A stretch of 64,000 nt of DNA from Clostridium mediterraneense (GTDB lineage: Bacteria > Bacillota > Clostridia > Clostridiales > Clostridiaceae). Of this stretch, positions 51,028 to 60,006 are shown one piece after another. The notes below the pieces were generated by a model, which saw only the letters and a list, made by a program, of their open reading frames with translations, was not told the origin of the DNA and did not search any database. The position numbers and the translations under genes are program-made. The DNA lies in the NCBI RefSeq assembly GCF_900091705.1, contig NZ_LT594785.1, positions 2,497,886 through 2,561,885 of the forward strand, given 5' to 3'. Numbering within the stretch: the stretch's first letter is position 1; each line of letters opens with the position of its first letter.

Positions 51028-52887
51028 ATGATAAGAAAAACTTTATTAAAACTTATGGCTTGTGGAGCAATACTCTCTATAGGTTTAGGAAGTATTACTT
51101 TAGCTAAATCAAAAAATATCAATACTAAACACACTATTAATGAAATTCTTTTAAGTAATGTAATTCAAAACCCTGGCAATCAAGCTATTGTAGTTAATAC
51201 AAATAATGCACCTCTTGTTCTATACTCTAACGCTAGTACAAGCTCAAATATTTCTAGTTACATATCAGTAGGAGAAATGCTTACTATTCAAAGCTCAACT
51301 AATGGATTTTATAAAGTAGAGGTTCATGAAACTGGTGCAGTAGGTTATATAGCTAAATCTAATCTTCAGAAGATAGTAAGTGGAGTAAATGCTTCATATA
51401 GCCCTATAAATAAAAAAGGGATGATTATAAATGTAAGTTCAGTAGTTCATTTAAGACAAAATGCTACCATGAATTCAGCCATTTTAAATAATTTAAGAAA
51501 TAAAACTAATATAGATATTTTAGGTAAACAAGGACAATGGTATAAAGTGAGTTATAATGGATCAGTTGGATTTATATATGAAACTTATATTGCTGAACTT
51601 AATAATACAACTAGTAATAAATCCAATATAAATAATAATTCCTCAGGAAACTCAAATGGTACTAACTCAAATAATACTAATTCAAATCCATCACAAAAAA
51701 ATAATATTAATATAGATAGTTCTACTAATTATACTGGATTATATAATATAAATACCCTAAGAAACTTAAATAATAGTAAATCACCTAAAATAAGAAAACA
51801 GGTTAATAGTTTAATTTCATCAGCTAATAAATTATTAAAGATAACAAAATACCCAACAGTTACTGATAAAACTATCTTAGTTTCAAATGGAGAAAACAAA
51901 CATGATTTTGCTTCTATGACACCTTATCTATGGAATGACCCTAATTCTAAAAGTGGTTATATCGTAAAAGATGGTGTTGATAATCCAGAAAGATTAGACT
52001 CTCAAAAATATGATTCTACAAGACTAAATAAAATGGTTAGTGATGTAAATACTCTTTCATTAGCTTATGCTATAACAGGAAATAAAGCATATGCAAATCA
52101 AGCAAGTAACTTTATAAAGACTTGGTTTATAAATCCTGAAACTAAAATGGATCCAAATATGAAATATGCAGAAATATTTGTTAATGCTAAAGGACAAACC
52201 TACTTTAGTGGATCTTCAATGATATCTGCATCACCTTTTATCTCAGTTGTAAATGATATATATTTAATCCAAAATTCAAATTGTTTATCATCAAGTGATA
52301 ATACTGCATTAAAAGAATGGTTTGGAACATTTGCTAACTGGCTATTAGCACAAAAACCTGGAGGCTTAGATAGATTAAGAATTAATAATCACGGAACTTG
52401 GCTACAAGCTGAATTAGCAACATTCTATCAATTTGCTGGTCAATATGATAAAGCTCTTAAAGCTTTAGAAGCTGTTGGTCCTTACTCAATCTTCCCTCAA
52501 ATAAATCAAAGTGGAAAAATTCCTTCTGCTTTAATAAGAACTAAATCTGTTGCTTATACTGAATATGATTTACAAGCATTTATAACATTAGCAACTATGG
52601 GAGAAAAACTTAATGTTCCTATTTGGAACTACACATCTCCTGATAATGGTTCAATAAAAGGAGGCATACATTATTTAAATAAATATCTACTAGGTGAAGA
52701 AAATTGGCCTTTCCAAAATATAAAAGGAAATGATGTTGCACAACCTAATAATCAATTATTTATGTTATATCTAGCAATGGCTTATAATCACTATAAAGAC
52801 CCTAGCTATCTAAAAACAATATATAAATATGCAACTAAGGAACCAGCTTATAGAGAGCTATTAATTCAATCATTTATTCAACAATAA
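51028..52887 (+). CDS. Secreted SH3-domain protein with alginate-lyase-type catalytic domain
   Basis: 619 residues. Signal peptide (about 1-26), two bacterial SH3 domains (about 50-115 and 128-192, each ending in VGYIAKSNL or VGFIYETYI), an Asn/Ser linker (about 193-232) and an alpha-toroid domain of the alginate lyase superfamily (PF05426-like, about 240-610). The catalytic-site region is RINNHGTWLQAELATFY, with Asn454 and His455, and later TKSVAYTEYDLQAF. SH3 domains usually hold such enzymes on the cell wall, so the target may be an acidic surface polysaccharide and need not be alginate. Confidence 0.88.
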   Translation: MIRKTLLKLMACGAILSIGLGSITLAKSKNINTKHTINEILLSNVIQNPGNQAIVVNTNNAPLVLYSNASTSSNISSYISVGEMLTIQSSTNGFYKVEVHETGAVGYIAKSNLQKIVSGVNASYSPINKKGMIINVSSVVHLRQNATMNSAILNNLRNKTNIDILGKQGQWYKVSYNGSVGFIYETYIAELNNTTSNKSNINNNSSGNSNGTNSNNTNSNPSQKNNINIDSSTNYTGLYNINTLRNLNNSKSPKIRKQVNSLISSANKLLKITKYPTVTDKTILVSNGENKHDFASMTPYLWNDPNSKSGYIVKDGVDNPERLDSQKYDSTRLNKMVSDVNTLSLAYAITGNKAYANQASNFIKTWFINPETKMDPNMKYAEIFVNAKGQTYFSGSSMISASPFISVVNDIYLIQNSNCLSSSDNTALKEWFGTFANWLLAQKPGGLDRLRINNHGTWLQAELATFYQFAGQYDKALKALEAVGPYSIFPQINQSGKIPSALIRTKSVAYTEYDLQAFITLATMGEKLNVPIWNYTSPDNGSIKGGIHYLNKYLLGEENWPFQNIKGNDVAQPNNQLFMLYLAMAYNHYKDPSYLKTIYKYATKEPAYRELLIQSFIQQ

Positions 52888-52897
52888 AAAAATAAAT

Positions 52898-52928
52898 AAA
52901 AAAAGAGAGTGTTTCTACTCTCTTTTTT
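52898..52928. terminator. Bidirectional intrinsic terminator
   Basis: AAAAAAGAGAG pairs with CTCTCTTTTTT around TGTTTCTA. Confidence 0.9.
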
Positions 52929-52969
52929 ATAAAGTAAACTATTAAAAAATTTATTTTAATGAGTAATTA

Positions 52970-53863
52970 TTAATCTATATTTTGTAAAGCTATTGCCGCT
53001 TCTTTTATCTGATTTTTTCTTTCTTGGTTGATATCTAAGATTTCTGTTTCTCCAAATCTTGATTTATAAAAAGCTACTTTATTTATAACTTGTTCTCCTT
53101 GATTTGAACAATATATTTCATTTAAAATACTATATCCTATAAGTTGGCATACATCATTAGTAACATAGCCTATTTTCTTAGTTGATTTAAAATCATATAA
53201 AACTCCATCTATAATTACATCTGCATCAGCTCCACCAACTATTCCTGCTGCTTTTCCAAAGTGAGGATTAAAAACTATCTTGCTAGTGCTTGTAACATTA
53301 TTTTCTTTGATAAATCTTTCCTTGAAAACTCTAGCAAGTTGTAAAACATCATTAACTATACTTTTATGAGGTTCACTTTTAATGCTTCTTTCAAAAGTTT
53401 CTTTATCATATATTCCTGCTCTCACCACTGTATCTAAATAACTAAAAAATACAGTAGCTTGCACAACTTTTTTATCTATAACACCAGTTTCAATAGCATT
53501 ATTACATATCTTTATAGATTGATTAAACTTCTCACTACAAAAATTTAAAAACTCAGTATCAAAATTATACCTTTGTAATCCATTTAATCCTCTTTGTGCA
53601 ACAATATTATTCATAATATATTCTTTTCCTATAATATTTGCAAGAATAATTCTAAAAATATAATCTGAAGCTGTACCAATAATATTACTCATAGATTTTA
53701 ACTCAAGATTATAAGGAACTAATTCTTCATATTCCTTACTAGAAAAAGTACTCTTACCACTAACAGTATAAAAATCCTTCTTAGCAAAAGAAACATATTT
53801 TATAATATCTTTTATCTTTTGATCTCTTTGAGACTTACCTGAAATAACGCTTGTTAAACTCAT
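52970..53863 (-). CDS. PD-(D/E)XK-nuclease-like protein beside a type I R-M operon
   Basis: 297 residues. The C-terminal third fits a PD-(D/E)XK nuclease core: Asp215 in GGADADVIIDG, then Asp224 and Lys226 in LYDFKSTKK, then Gln240-x3-Tyr244 in CQLIGYSIL. The N-terminal two thirds are helical and unknown. It lies 120 bases after hsdS in the same direction, with no terminator that I can see between them, so it is likely an accessory of the R-M locus. It could be a second nuclease or a regulator derived from one. Activity is not shown. Confidence 0.72.
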   Translation of the reverse strand: MSLTSVISGKSQRDQKIKDIIKYVSFAKKDFYTVSGKSTFSSKEYEELVPYNLELKSMSNIIGTASDYIFRIILANIIGKEYIMNNIVAQRGLNGLQRYNFDTEFLNFCSEKFNQSIKICNNAIETGVIDKKVVQATVFFSYLDTVVRAGIYDKETFERSIKSEPHKSIVNDVLQLARVFKERFIKENNVTSTSKIVFNPHFGKAAGIVGGADADVIIDGVLYDFKSTKKIGYVTNDVCQLIGYSILNEIYCSNQGEQVINKVAFYKSRFGETEILDINQERKNQIKEAAIALQNID

Positions 53864-53983
53864 CTTATTTTCTACCTAGTTATATTAATTACTTTTTTCA
53901 AATTCTCATATACTAATATTCAAAAAAGTAAAAGTTTATCTCTACTCATATTACAATCCAATCTTTTAATATATTTATCCTAC

Positions 53984-55261
53984 TTATATAAACATCTGTT
54001 GTAATAATCCCTTTTTCCATTTTTTTAAATCTTCTAACTTACTTTTTTCTTCTTCTATTATGTTATCTATATTAGATAAAAAATTTGCTATTTTAGTTTG
54101 TTCCTTTATACAAGGAAATTTAAATTTTATTTTATTTAAATTTACTATAGTTAAAGCCTTCTGTGTTGATCCTATTGATGAATCCAATATTTTTTTCTTT
54201 CCTTCAAAAGAGTTAATTAAATAATCTAAAAATTCTACATTTAATTTTATTTCCTTAAACCAAATTAAATTACCATCTTTAAAATAAAAAGGTCTCTTAT
54301 CTCTAATAATAAGTGAATTACCTAAAGTTCCAACTGCAGTCAATAATAAATCTCCAACCTTAGGAATCCCATATTCCCTCTTTATATATTGATATTTATT
54401 ATTAGAAATATATAAAATATCTCTTGGAATCTTATTCTGCTTTAATTCTGTAATTTCTTTACCTCTATAAAAAGGGATCCCTACTTCAACATAATCACTT
54501 AGAAATATTCTTCTACTTGAAGTTAAATTAGCTATTTCTGATATTTGTTTTTCTTCCCACCTTGGATAATCACAACCACTCTCATCTTTAAATCTTACTT
54601 CTTGTGAAAATATTTTTTGCATTATACCTTTTTTATATTGTTCTAAATCAGTTACTTTTCGATCTTGCTCTTCTATTAAACTATCTACTTTAGTTAAGAA
54701 GTTTGCTATTTTTTCTTGTTCTTGTAATGATGGTAATTTCACTTTAACTTTAGCTAAATTAGTTTTAGAGATACCTAATACCTTGGCCCCAGCTGCTAAA
54801 ACCTTTATTTGTTTTCTAACAGATTCATTTAACAGTACATATCCTTTAAATCCATTTGCTGTTAAATGCTTATTATCTCTAGCAAGTATTGTATGTAATC
54901 CAGCTACAACTCTATCTTTACCTATATTGCTTATTTCAACAGCTTTACCTATGTCATTATAATCTTCGGAGGCATCTGCAACTATTATATCTCCATCTTT
55001 ACAATAACTCTCTTTTTTTATTTTAGATGTATCTACATCATCATTTATAAATGGTATTTGATATTTTTGTACATTTAATATTGTTGGAAACTTCATATGA
55101 ATATCTCCATAATGAATATTTTGCACTTCTCCATTCTCATTATTCAAACAATCTCTTGAAAAAGAATTTGTAGTATAAAATTCTAAAAAACTTCCTAACT
55201 CATACTCTTTCCACTTATCTTCAAAACCTTTAAATCTTAACTTTGGTACATTCTTATTCAT
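53984..55261 (-). CDS. hsdS: Type I restriction-modification specificity subunit S
   Basis: 425 residues that set which DNA site the complex methylates or cuts. Two target-recognition domains (about 5-175 and 230-390) each end in the conserved PSLQEQEKIANFL or PCIKEQTKIANFL and a coiled-coil spacer (EEQDRKVTDLEQYKKGIMQKIF and EEEKSKLEDLKKWKKGLLQQMF). The half-repeat structure gives a bipartite target. The start has AGGAGGTACAG. It follows hsdM by 12 bases. The first domain, with its run of QNIHYGDIHMKFP, differs from the second, so the two halves of the target should differ. Confidence 0.95.
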   Translation of the reverse strand: MNKNVPKLRFKGFEDKWKEYELGSFLEFYTTNSFSRDCLNNENGEVQNIHYGDIHMKFPTILNVQKYQIPFINDDVDTSKIKKESYCKDGDIIVADASEDYNDIGKAVEISNIGKDRVVAGLHTILARDNKHLTANGFKGYVLLNESVRKQIKVLAAGAKVLGISKTNLAKVKVKLPSLQEQEKIANFLTKVDSLIEEQDRKVTDLEQYKKGIMQKIFSQEVRFKDESGCDYPRWEEKQISEIANLTSSRRIFLSDYVEVGIPFYRGKEITELKQNKIPRDILYISNNKYQYIKREYGIPKVGDLLLTAVGTLGNSLIIRDKRPFYFKDGNLIWFKEIKLNVEFLDYLINSFEGKKKILDSSIGSTQKALTIVNLNKIKFKFPCIKEQTKIANFLSNIDNIIEEEKSKLEDLKKWKKGLLQQMFI

Positions 55262-55273
55262 CTTCTGTACCTC

Positions 55274-56818
55274 CTAAAGCCCTAATTCTTTTAAATCTTG
55301 TTTTAATTGTTTATATAATTCAGCTATTTTTTCATCTCTAGCTTTTATACTTTCTTGTACTGCTTTTATATCAATTTCTTCTTCTTCTTCAAATGTATCA
55401 ACATATCTAGGAATATTTAGATTATAATCATTTTCTTTTATTTCTTCCATTTTAGCTACATATGAATATTTATCTATTGTTTCTCTATTTTTATATGCTT
55501 CTACTATTTTTTCTACATCACAATCTCTTAGTACATTTTGATTTTTACCTTTTTCAAATTCATTTGATGCATCAATAAACATTATATTATCTAAACTTTT
55601 CCTATTCTTTTTAAATACAAGTATTACTGTTGGTATTGATGTTCCAAAGAATATATTAGCTGGAAGTCCTATTACTGCATCAAGACAATTTCTTTGTTCT
55701 ATAAGATATTTTCTTATAACACCTTCTGCTGCTCCTCTAAATAAAACTCCATGTGGAAGTACAACTGCCATTGTTCCATTATCATCAAGTTGTGATATCA
55801 TATGTTGAATAAATGCAAAGTCTGCTTTTGATTTAGGTGCAAGCTTTCCATAAGCTGAAAATCTTTCATCATCTAAAAATTTTGCATCTGCACTCCAGTT
55901 AGCTGAGTATGGAGGATTAGCAACTATTGCTTCAAATTTTTCTCCTATATGTTGTGGATTTTCTAATGTATCATCATTTTTAATATTAAAATCTTTATAG
56001 CTTACTCCATGAAGAAGCATATTCATTCTTGCTAGATTATAAGTTGTTGAAGTTTTTTCTTGTCCATAAAACATTCTAACATTTGCTTCTCTAGAAACAC
56101 GTAATAAAAGTGAACCTGAACCACAAGTTGGATCATAAACATTTTTTAAATCAGTTTTTCCTATTGTAACTATCTTTGCAAGTATCTTTGAAACTTGTTG
56201 TGGTGTGTAGAATTCACCTGCTTTTTTACCTGCATTTGCTGCAAATTGTCCTATAAGATATTCATAAGCATCTCCAAGTATATCTATTTCACTATCATCA
56301 AACTTAAAATCTATTTGTGATATATTTCCCATAACCTTTGCTATTAAGCTACTTCTACTTTTAACATCTTTACCAAGCTTAGTTGACTTTAAATCCATAT
56401 CATCAAATAAATGGTCAAAATCTTCTTCACTCTCATGTCCTAAAGTAGATTCTGTTATATTATTAATAGCCTCTTCTAACATTTCTATATCAAAATCATT
56501 TGTTTCAATAGTAGCTAAAAGCTTTCCAAATAAATATTTAGGCTCTATAAAATAACCTATATCTGAAACAAGTTCTTCTTGGAGTGCTTCTCTATATTCT
56601 TCATCTTCCCAAGCTTCTTCATAACTCATATTATCTTCTTGTAAAAGCTTCTTTGCTCTACTTTCAACATTTTCTGATAAATATCTATAGAATATAAGAC
56701 CTAGTATATAATTTTTAAATTCACTAGCATCCATATTTCCTCTTAAATCATTTGCTATATTCCATAAATTTGTTTGTAAATTTGCTTGCTGTTCTTTTTG
56801 TATATCTGCTGTACTCAC
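55274..56818 (-). CDS. hsdM: Type I restriction-modification methyltransferase subunit M
   Basis: 514 residues. N-terminal helical domain (about 10-170), then an N6-adenine methyltransferase domain with the SAM site DPTCGSGSL (229-237) and the catalytic NPPY (301-304, NPPYSANW). FYTPQQV just before motif I is typical of HsdM. The start codon is GTG after AGGAGG. It needs HsdS to choose the site and protects self DNA. It lies in the operon hsdR, small HTH gene, hsdM, hsdS. Confidence 0.96.
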   Translation of the reverse strand: MSTADIQKEQQANLQTNLWNIANDLRGNMDASEFKNYILGLIFYRYLSENVESRAKKLLQEDNMSYEEAWEDEEYREALQEELVSDIGYFIEPKYLFGKLLATIETNDFDIEMLEEAINNITESTLGHESEEDFDHLFDDMDLKSTKLGKDVKSRSSLIAKVMGNISQIDFKFDDSEIDILGDAYEYLIGQFAANAGKKAGEFYTPQQVSKILAKIVTIGKTDLKNVYDPTCGSGSLLLRVSREANVRMFYGQEKTSTTYNLARMNMLLHGVSYKDFNIKNDDTLENPQHIGEKFEAIVANPPYSANWSADAKFLDDERFSAYGKLAPKSKADFAFIQHMISQLDDNGTMAVVLPHGVLFRGAAEGVIRKYLIEQRNCLDAVIGLPANIFFGTSIPTVILVFKKNRKSLDNIMFIDASNEFEKGKNQNVLRDCDVEKIVEAYKNRETIDKYSYVAKMEEIKENDYNLNIPRYVDTFEEEEEIDIKAVQESIKARDEKIAELYKQLKQDLKELGL

Positions 56819-56843
56819 TTTTTTCCTCCTATGATCTTTAAAA

Positions 56844-57071
56844 TTATAACTCGCTTTGTTTCTCTACTGTCCACTCAAATAATTGTAATCTTTCATTTGG
56901 AATCCAACTGCCTTTAACCATTGCACAAAAAACATTATATAAACTAGGTCTTTTCACTTTCTTCTCATTTTCAAAATAGTCTTCAACTGCTTTTGCCGCA
57001 GCTGAAATAGTTGGATATACTCCAAAATTTTTATCTTTATATTTAACTATAACACTTATCCCCTTTGACAT
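56844..57071 (-). CDS. 75-residue HTH-like protein embedded in the R-M operon
   Basis: A small basic protein between hsdR (13 bases) and hsdM (25 bases). After a beta hairpin (SVIVKYKDKNFGVYPTI) comes ISAAAKAVEDYFENEKKVKRPSLYNVFCAMVKGSWIP, which resembles NUMOD1-type or phage HTH modules: short helix, turn, recognition helix, and a small C-terminal WIP hairpin. AGGGGGAT precedes it. Typical type I operons have no such gene. It could be a controller protein that balances restriction and methylation, or an anti-restriction factor. Only DNA or RNA binding is suggested by the fold. Confidence 0.7.
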   Translation of the reverse strand: MSKGISVIVKYKDKNFGVYPTISAAAKAVEDYFENEKKVKRPSLYNVFCAMVKGSWIPNERLQLFEWTVEKQSEL

Positions 57072-57084
57072 TAATTAAATCCCC

Positions 57085-59841
57085 CTAAAATGTAAATTTA
57101 TTTACGTTATCTACTATAAATGATTTTATTTTATCTGCAAGCTTTTTCTTCTTAAGAAGTCCACCACTTACTGAATCCTTTATTTCTGAGCCATCAAGCT
57201 TTCCTGAATACTCATATTCAGTTATAAAGCCTTTTACTTTTTCACCTTCAAGCTCAACTTCTTTTGAAAACTCTATTATTTCATTAGTTCTTTTATCTTC
57301 TAAGAAATTATTAAATAATTCATCCATTGAATCTTCTTTAGTAGCTTTAGGTACTACTTTATCAAGGAACTCTCTAAGTAAATCTGCTTTAAGTCTTAAA
57401 TTATCATTATCAGCTTTATCTAATAATTTTTTGATTTTCTCTACATCTGATTTTGCTTTTTCTTTAGAATCAAAGCTTATATTTCTTATAAGATTTAAAA
57501 TATAAGATACATTTATCTTATCTGTTTGCATAAGCTCTATTCCAAAATCTATATCAACTAATATAGATGTTTTCTCTGATTTTCTAACTTGATCATATAT
57601 TCCAAGATATTTACTTTTATAGTCTTCATATTTTTGAGCTGATATTCCAAGCTTTTCTTCATCAAACTCAAATTCTGTGAAAGTTTTAAGCTTTACTAAT
57701 TGCTTTGTTAAATCTCTAAAAGCTTCAACAAAAGATTTTTTCTCATTTTCATCTTGAATTTCATCTACTGACTCAATAGTTGGAGCTATAGCATATAAAT
57801 TAGTAAGCTTTTCTTTAAATAATTTCATATAATGACTATAATCTTTCATTAAAACTACATCTGTACTATCAGTTTGTGAGAATAAGCATATAGCATCATC
57901 TGTATCTTTTTTTAGATTTCTGTAACAAACTACATTACCATGTTGTTTAGTTGAATCATATATTCTATTAGTTCTTGAGAAAGCTTGTACAAGACCATGA
58001 TATTTTAAATTCTTATCCACATATAAAGTATTAAGTGGCTTACTATCAAATCCTGTTAAAAACATATTAACTACTATAACTATATCAAGCTCTGCATTTT
58101 TAAGTCTATTTGATAAATCCTTAAAATAAGCTTGGAATGTATCAGTTGAATATTTTAAATTTTCATCTGGGAACATCTTATTATAATCATCTATAATTCT
58201 ATCAAGGCTATCTCTTGAATGTTCTTCTTTTCCACTTAAATCTTCATTGTCTTGGAATGTATACACTGCTGCTATTTTTAAATCATGGTTTAAATTTTTA
58301 AAAGCATCATAATATTTAACTAACATTGGTATACTTTGAACTGTAAATAATGAACAGAACTTTCTACCAGCTGTTTTATTATCATGATTAGCTATTATAT
58401 GTCTAGCAACCATATCTATTCTTTCATCAGCCATAAATACTTCTTCTTTATCTATAGCTCTTATTCTCTCATCATCATATTCATTAACTTCTCCATCAAA
58501 AGTCTTAATATATTCAACAGAGAATCCTAAAACATTATGATCATTAATAGCATCTTTAATTAAATAGTGATGTAAGCATTTATCAAATATATCTGCTGTT
58601 GTTCTACCATCTTGACTCTTATTTTCTATAAGTCTTGGTGTTCCTGTAAATCCAAAATATTGTGCATACTTAAAATGTTTATTAATAGCTGTATGCATTT
58701 CTCCAAATTGTGATCTGTGACACTCGTCTATTATAAACACAATTTTTTCATCTCTATACTTTTCCATTCTACCTGCATACTTTTCTGATTTTAAAAGTCT
58801 TGCTAGCTTTTGAATAGTTGTAACAATAAGTCTAGTATTTATATCCTCTATCTGTTTTATAAGAGTTCCAACATTATCTGTTGTATCAACACAATCTTTC
58901 TCAAACTTATTAAATTCTTCAACTGTTTGAGAATCAAGGTCTTTTCTATCTATTAAGAAAAATACTTTCTTAATTCCATCTTCATCAGATAAAAGCTGAC
59001 TTGCCTTAAATGATGTAAGAGTTTTACCTGATCCTGTTGTATGCCAGATGTAACCATTATTATTAGTTTCAATAGCTTGCTTCATTAAAGATTCTACTGC
59101 ATATATTTGATAAGGTCTCATAACCATTAAAGTTTTTTCTGACTCTTTAATAATCATATATTTAGCTATTATTTTATTAAGCATATATCTATCTAAAAAT
59201 GATTCTGCAAAATGACTTAAATTAGTTATTCTCTTATTCTTCTCATCACTCCAGAAGAAAGTAAAATCAAACTTAATATCTTTATCACTATTTGCATAAT
59301 ACTTAGTATCAACTCCATTAGTTATAATAAAAATTTGAATATATCTATAAAGACCTTTATATGAGTGTCTTCTATATCTTTCAATCTGATTGAACGCTTC
59401 CTTAAAATCCTTACCTCTTCTCTTAAGTTCTATCTGAACCATAGGAATCCCATTAATAAGAATAGTTACATCATATCTATTTACATACTTACTCTCCATA
59501 GTAACTTGATTAGTTACTTGAAATATATTATTATGCCAGTTCTTACTATCAAAGAACTCTATATATACACTTGTCCCATCTTCTCTCTCTAAAATAAACT
59601 TATCCCTAAATAATTTAGAACTTGTAAAAGTGCTTTTCCCCTCTAAATGTATCAATATCCTATTAAATTCTTTATCAGTAAAAGGAATCCCCTTTAATCT
59701 CTCTTTATTATATTCAAAAAGAACCTTTCTAAAATTACTCTTTAAATCATCTTCATCCTTTATAAAAACTTGATTATACCCTTGTGATATTAATTGTTTA
59801 ATAAGTAATTCTTCAAGCTCTTGCTCTGTTTGATATGTCAT
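57085..59841 (-). CDS. hsdR: Type I restriction enzyme subunit R
   Basis: 918 residues, DNA translocase and nuclease. The N-terminal PD-(D/E)XK nuclease has Asp124, Glu138 and Lys140 (MVQIELKRRG) and Gln152-x3-Tyr156. The SF2 motor has Walker A in TTGSGKTLTS (268-277), DECHRSQ (372-378) and TGTPRL, followed by the second RecA lobe (SRTNRIYD). The C-terminal helical domain joins HsdM. Length and motif order are complete, so restriction should be active. GGAGGAAT precedes the start. It is the first gene of the operon. Confidence 0.96.
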   Translation of the reverse strand: MTYQTEQELEELLIKQLISQGYNQVFIKDEDDLKSNFRKVLFEYNKERLKGIPFTDKEFNRILIHLEGKSTFTSSKLFRDKFILEREDGTSVYIEFFDSKNWHNNIFQVTNQVTMESKYVNRYDVTILINGIPMVQIELKRRGKDFKEAFNQIERYRRHSYKGLYRYIQIFIITNGVDTKYYANSDKDIKFDFTFFWSDEKNKRITNLSHFAESFLDRYMLNKIIAKYMIIKESEKTLMVMRPYQIYAVESLMKQAIETNNNGYIWHTTGSGKTLTSFKASQLLSDEDGIKKVFFLIDRKDLDSQTVEEFNKFEKDCVDTTDNVGTLIKQIEDINTRLIVTTIQKLARLLKSEKYAGRMEKYRDEKIVFIIDECHRSQFGEMHTAINKHFKYAQYFGFTGTPRLIENKSQDGRTTADIFDKCLHHYLIKDAINDHNVLGFSVEYIKTFDGEVNEYDDERIRAIDKEEVFMADERIDMVARHIIANHDNKTAGRKFCSLFTVQSIPMLVKYYDAFKNLNHDLKIAAVYTFQDNEDLSGKEEHSRDSLDRIIDDYNKMFPDENLKYSTDTFQAYFKDLSNRLKNAELDIVIVVNMFLTGFDSKPLNTLYVDKNLKYHGLVQAFSRTNRIYDSTKQHGNVVCYRNLKKDTDDAICLFSQTDSTDVVLMKDYSHYMKLFKEKLTNLYAIAPTIESVDEIQDENEKKSFVEAFRDLTKQLVKLKTFTEFEFDEEKLGISAQKYEDYKSKYLGIYDQVRKSEKTSILVDIDFGIELMQTDKINVSYILNLIRNISFDSKEKAKSDVEKIKKLLDKADNDNLRLKADLLREFLDKVVPKATKEDSMDELFNNFLEDKRTNEIIEFSKEVELEGEKVKGFITEYEYSGKLDGSEIKDSVSGGLLKKKKLADKIKSFIVDNVNKFTF

Positions 59842-59957
59842 AATTCCTCCAAAAACAAATTAATTTTACAATTAAAATTATATCATACAAAATAAGAATA
59901 TTAATCCAGTTAAGGAAATCATAAATTTTATCTTACTAAATTAATTAATGATATTAC

Positions 59958-59986
59958 AAAAAAGAATTGGTATTTATACCAATTCT
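59958..59986 (-). terminator. Intrinsic terminator after the GHKL ATPase gene
   Basis: On the minus strand AGAATTGGTAT pairs with ATACCAATTCT and six T residues follow. It separates the ATPase gene from hsdR. Confidence 0.9.
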
Positions 59987-60006
59987 CTATTATAGTTATC
60001 TTTAAA

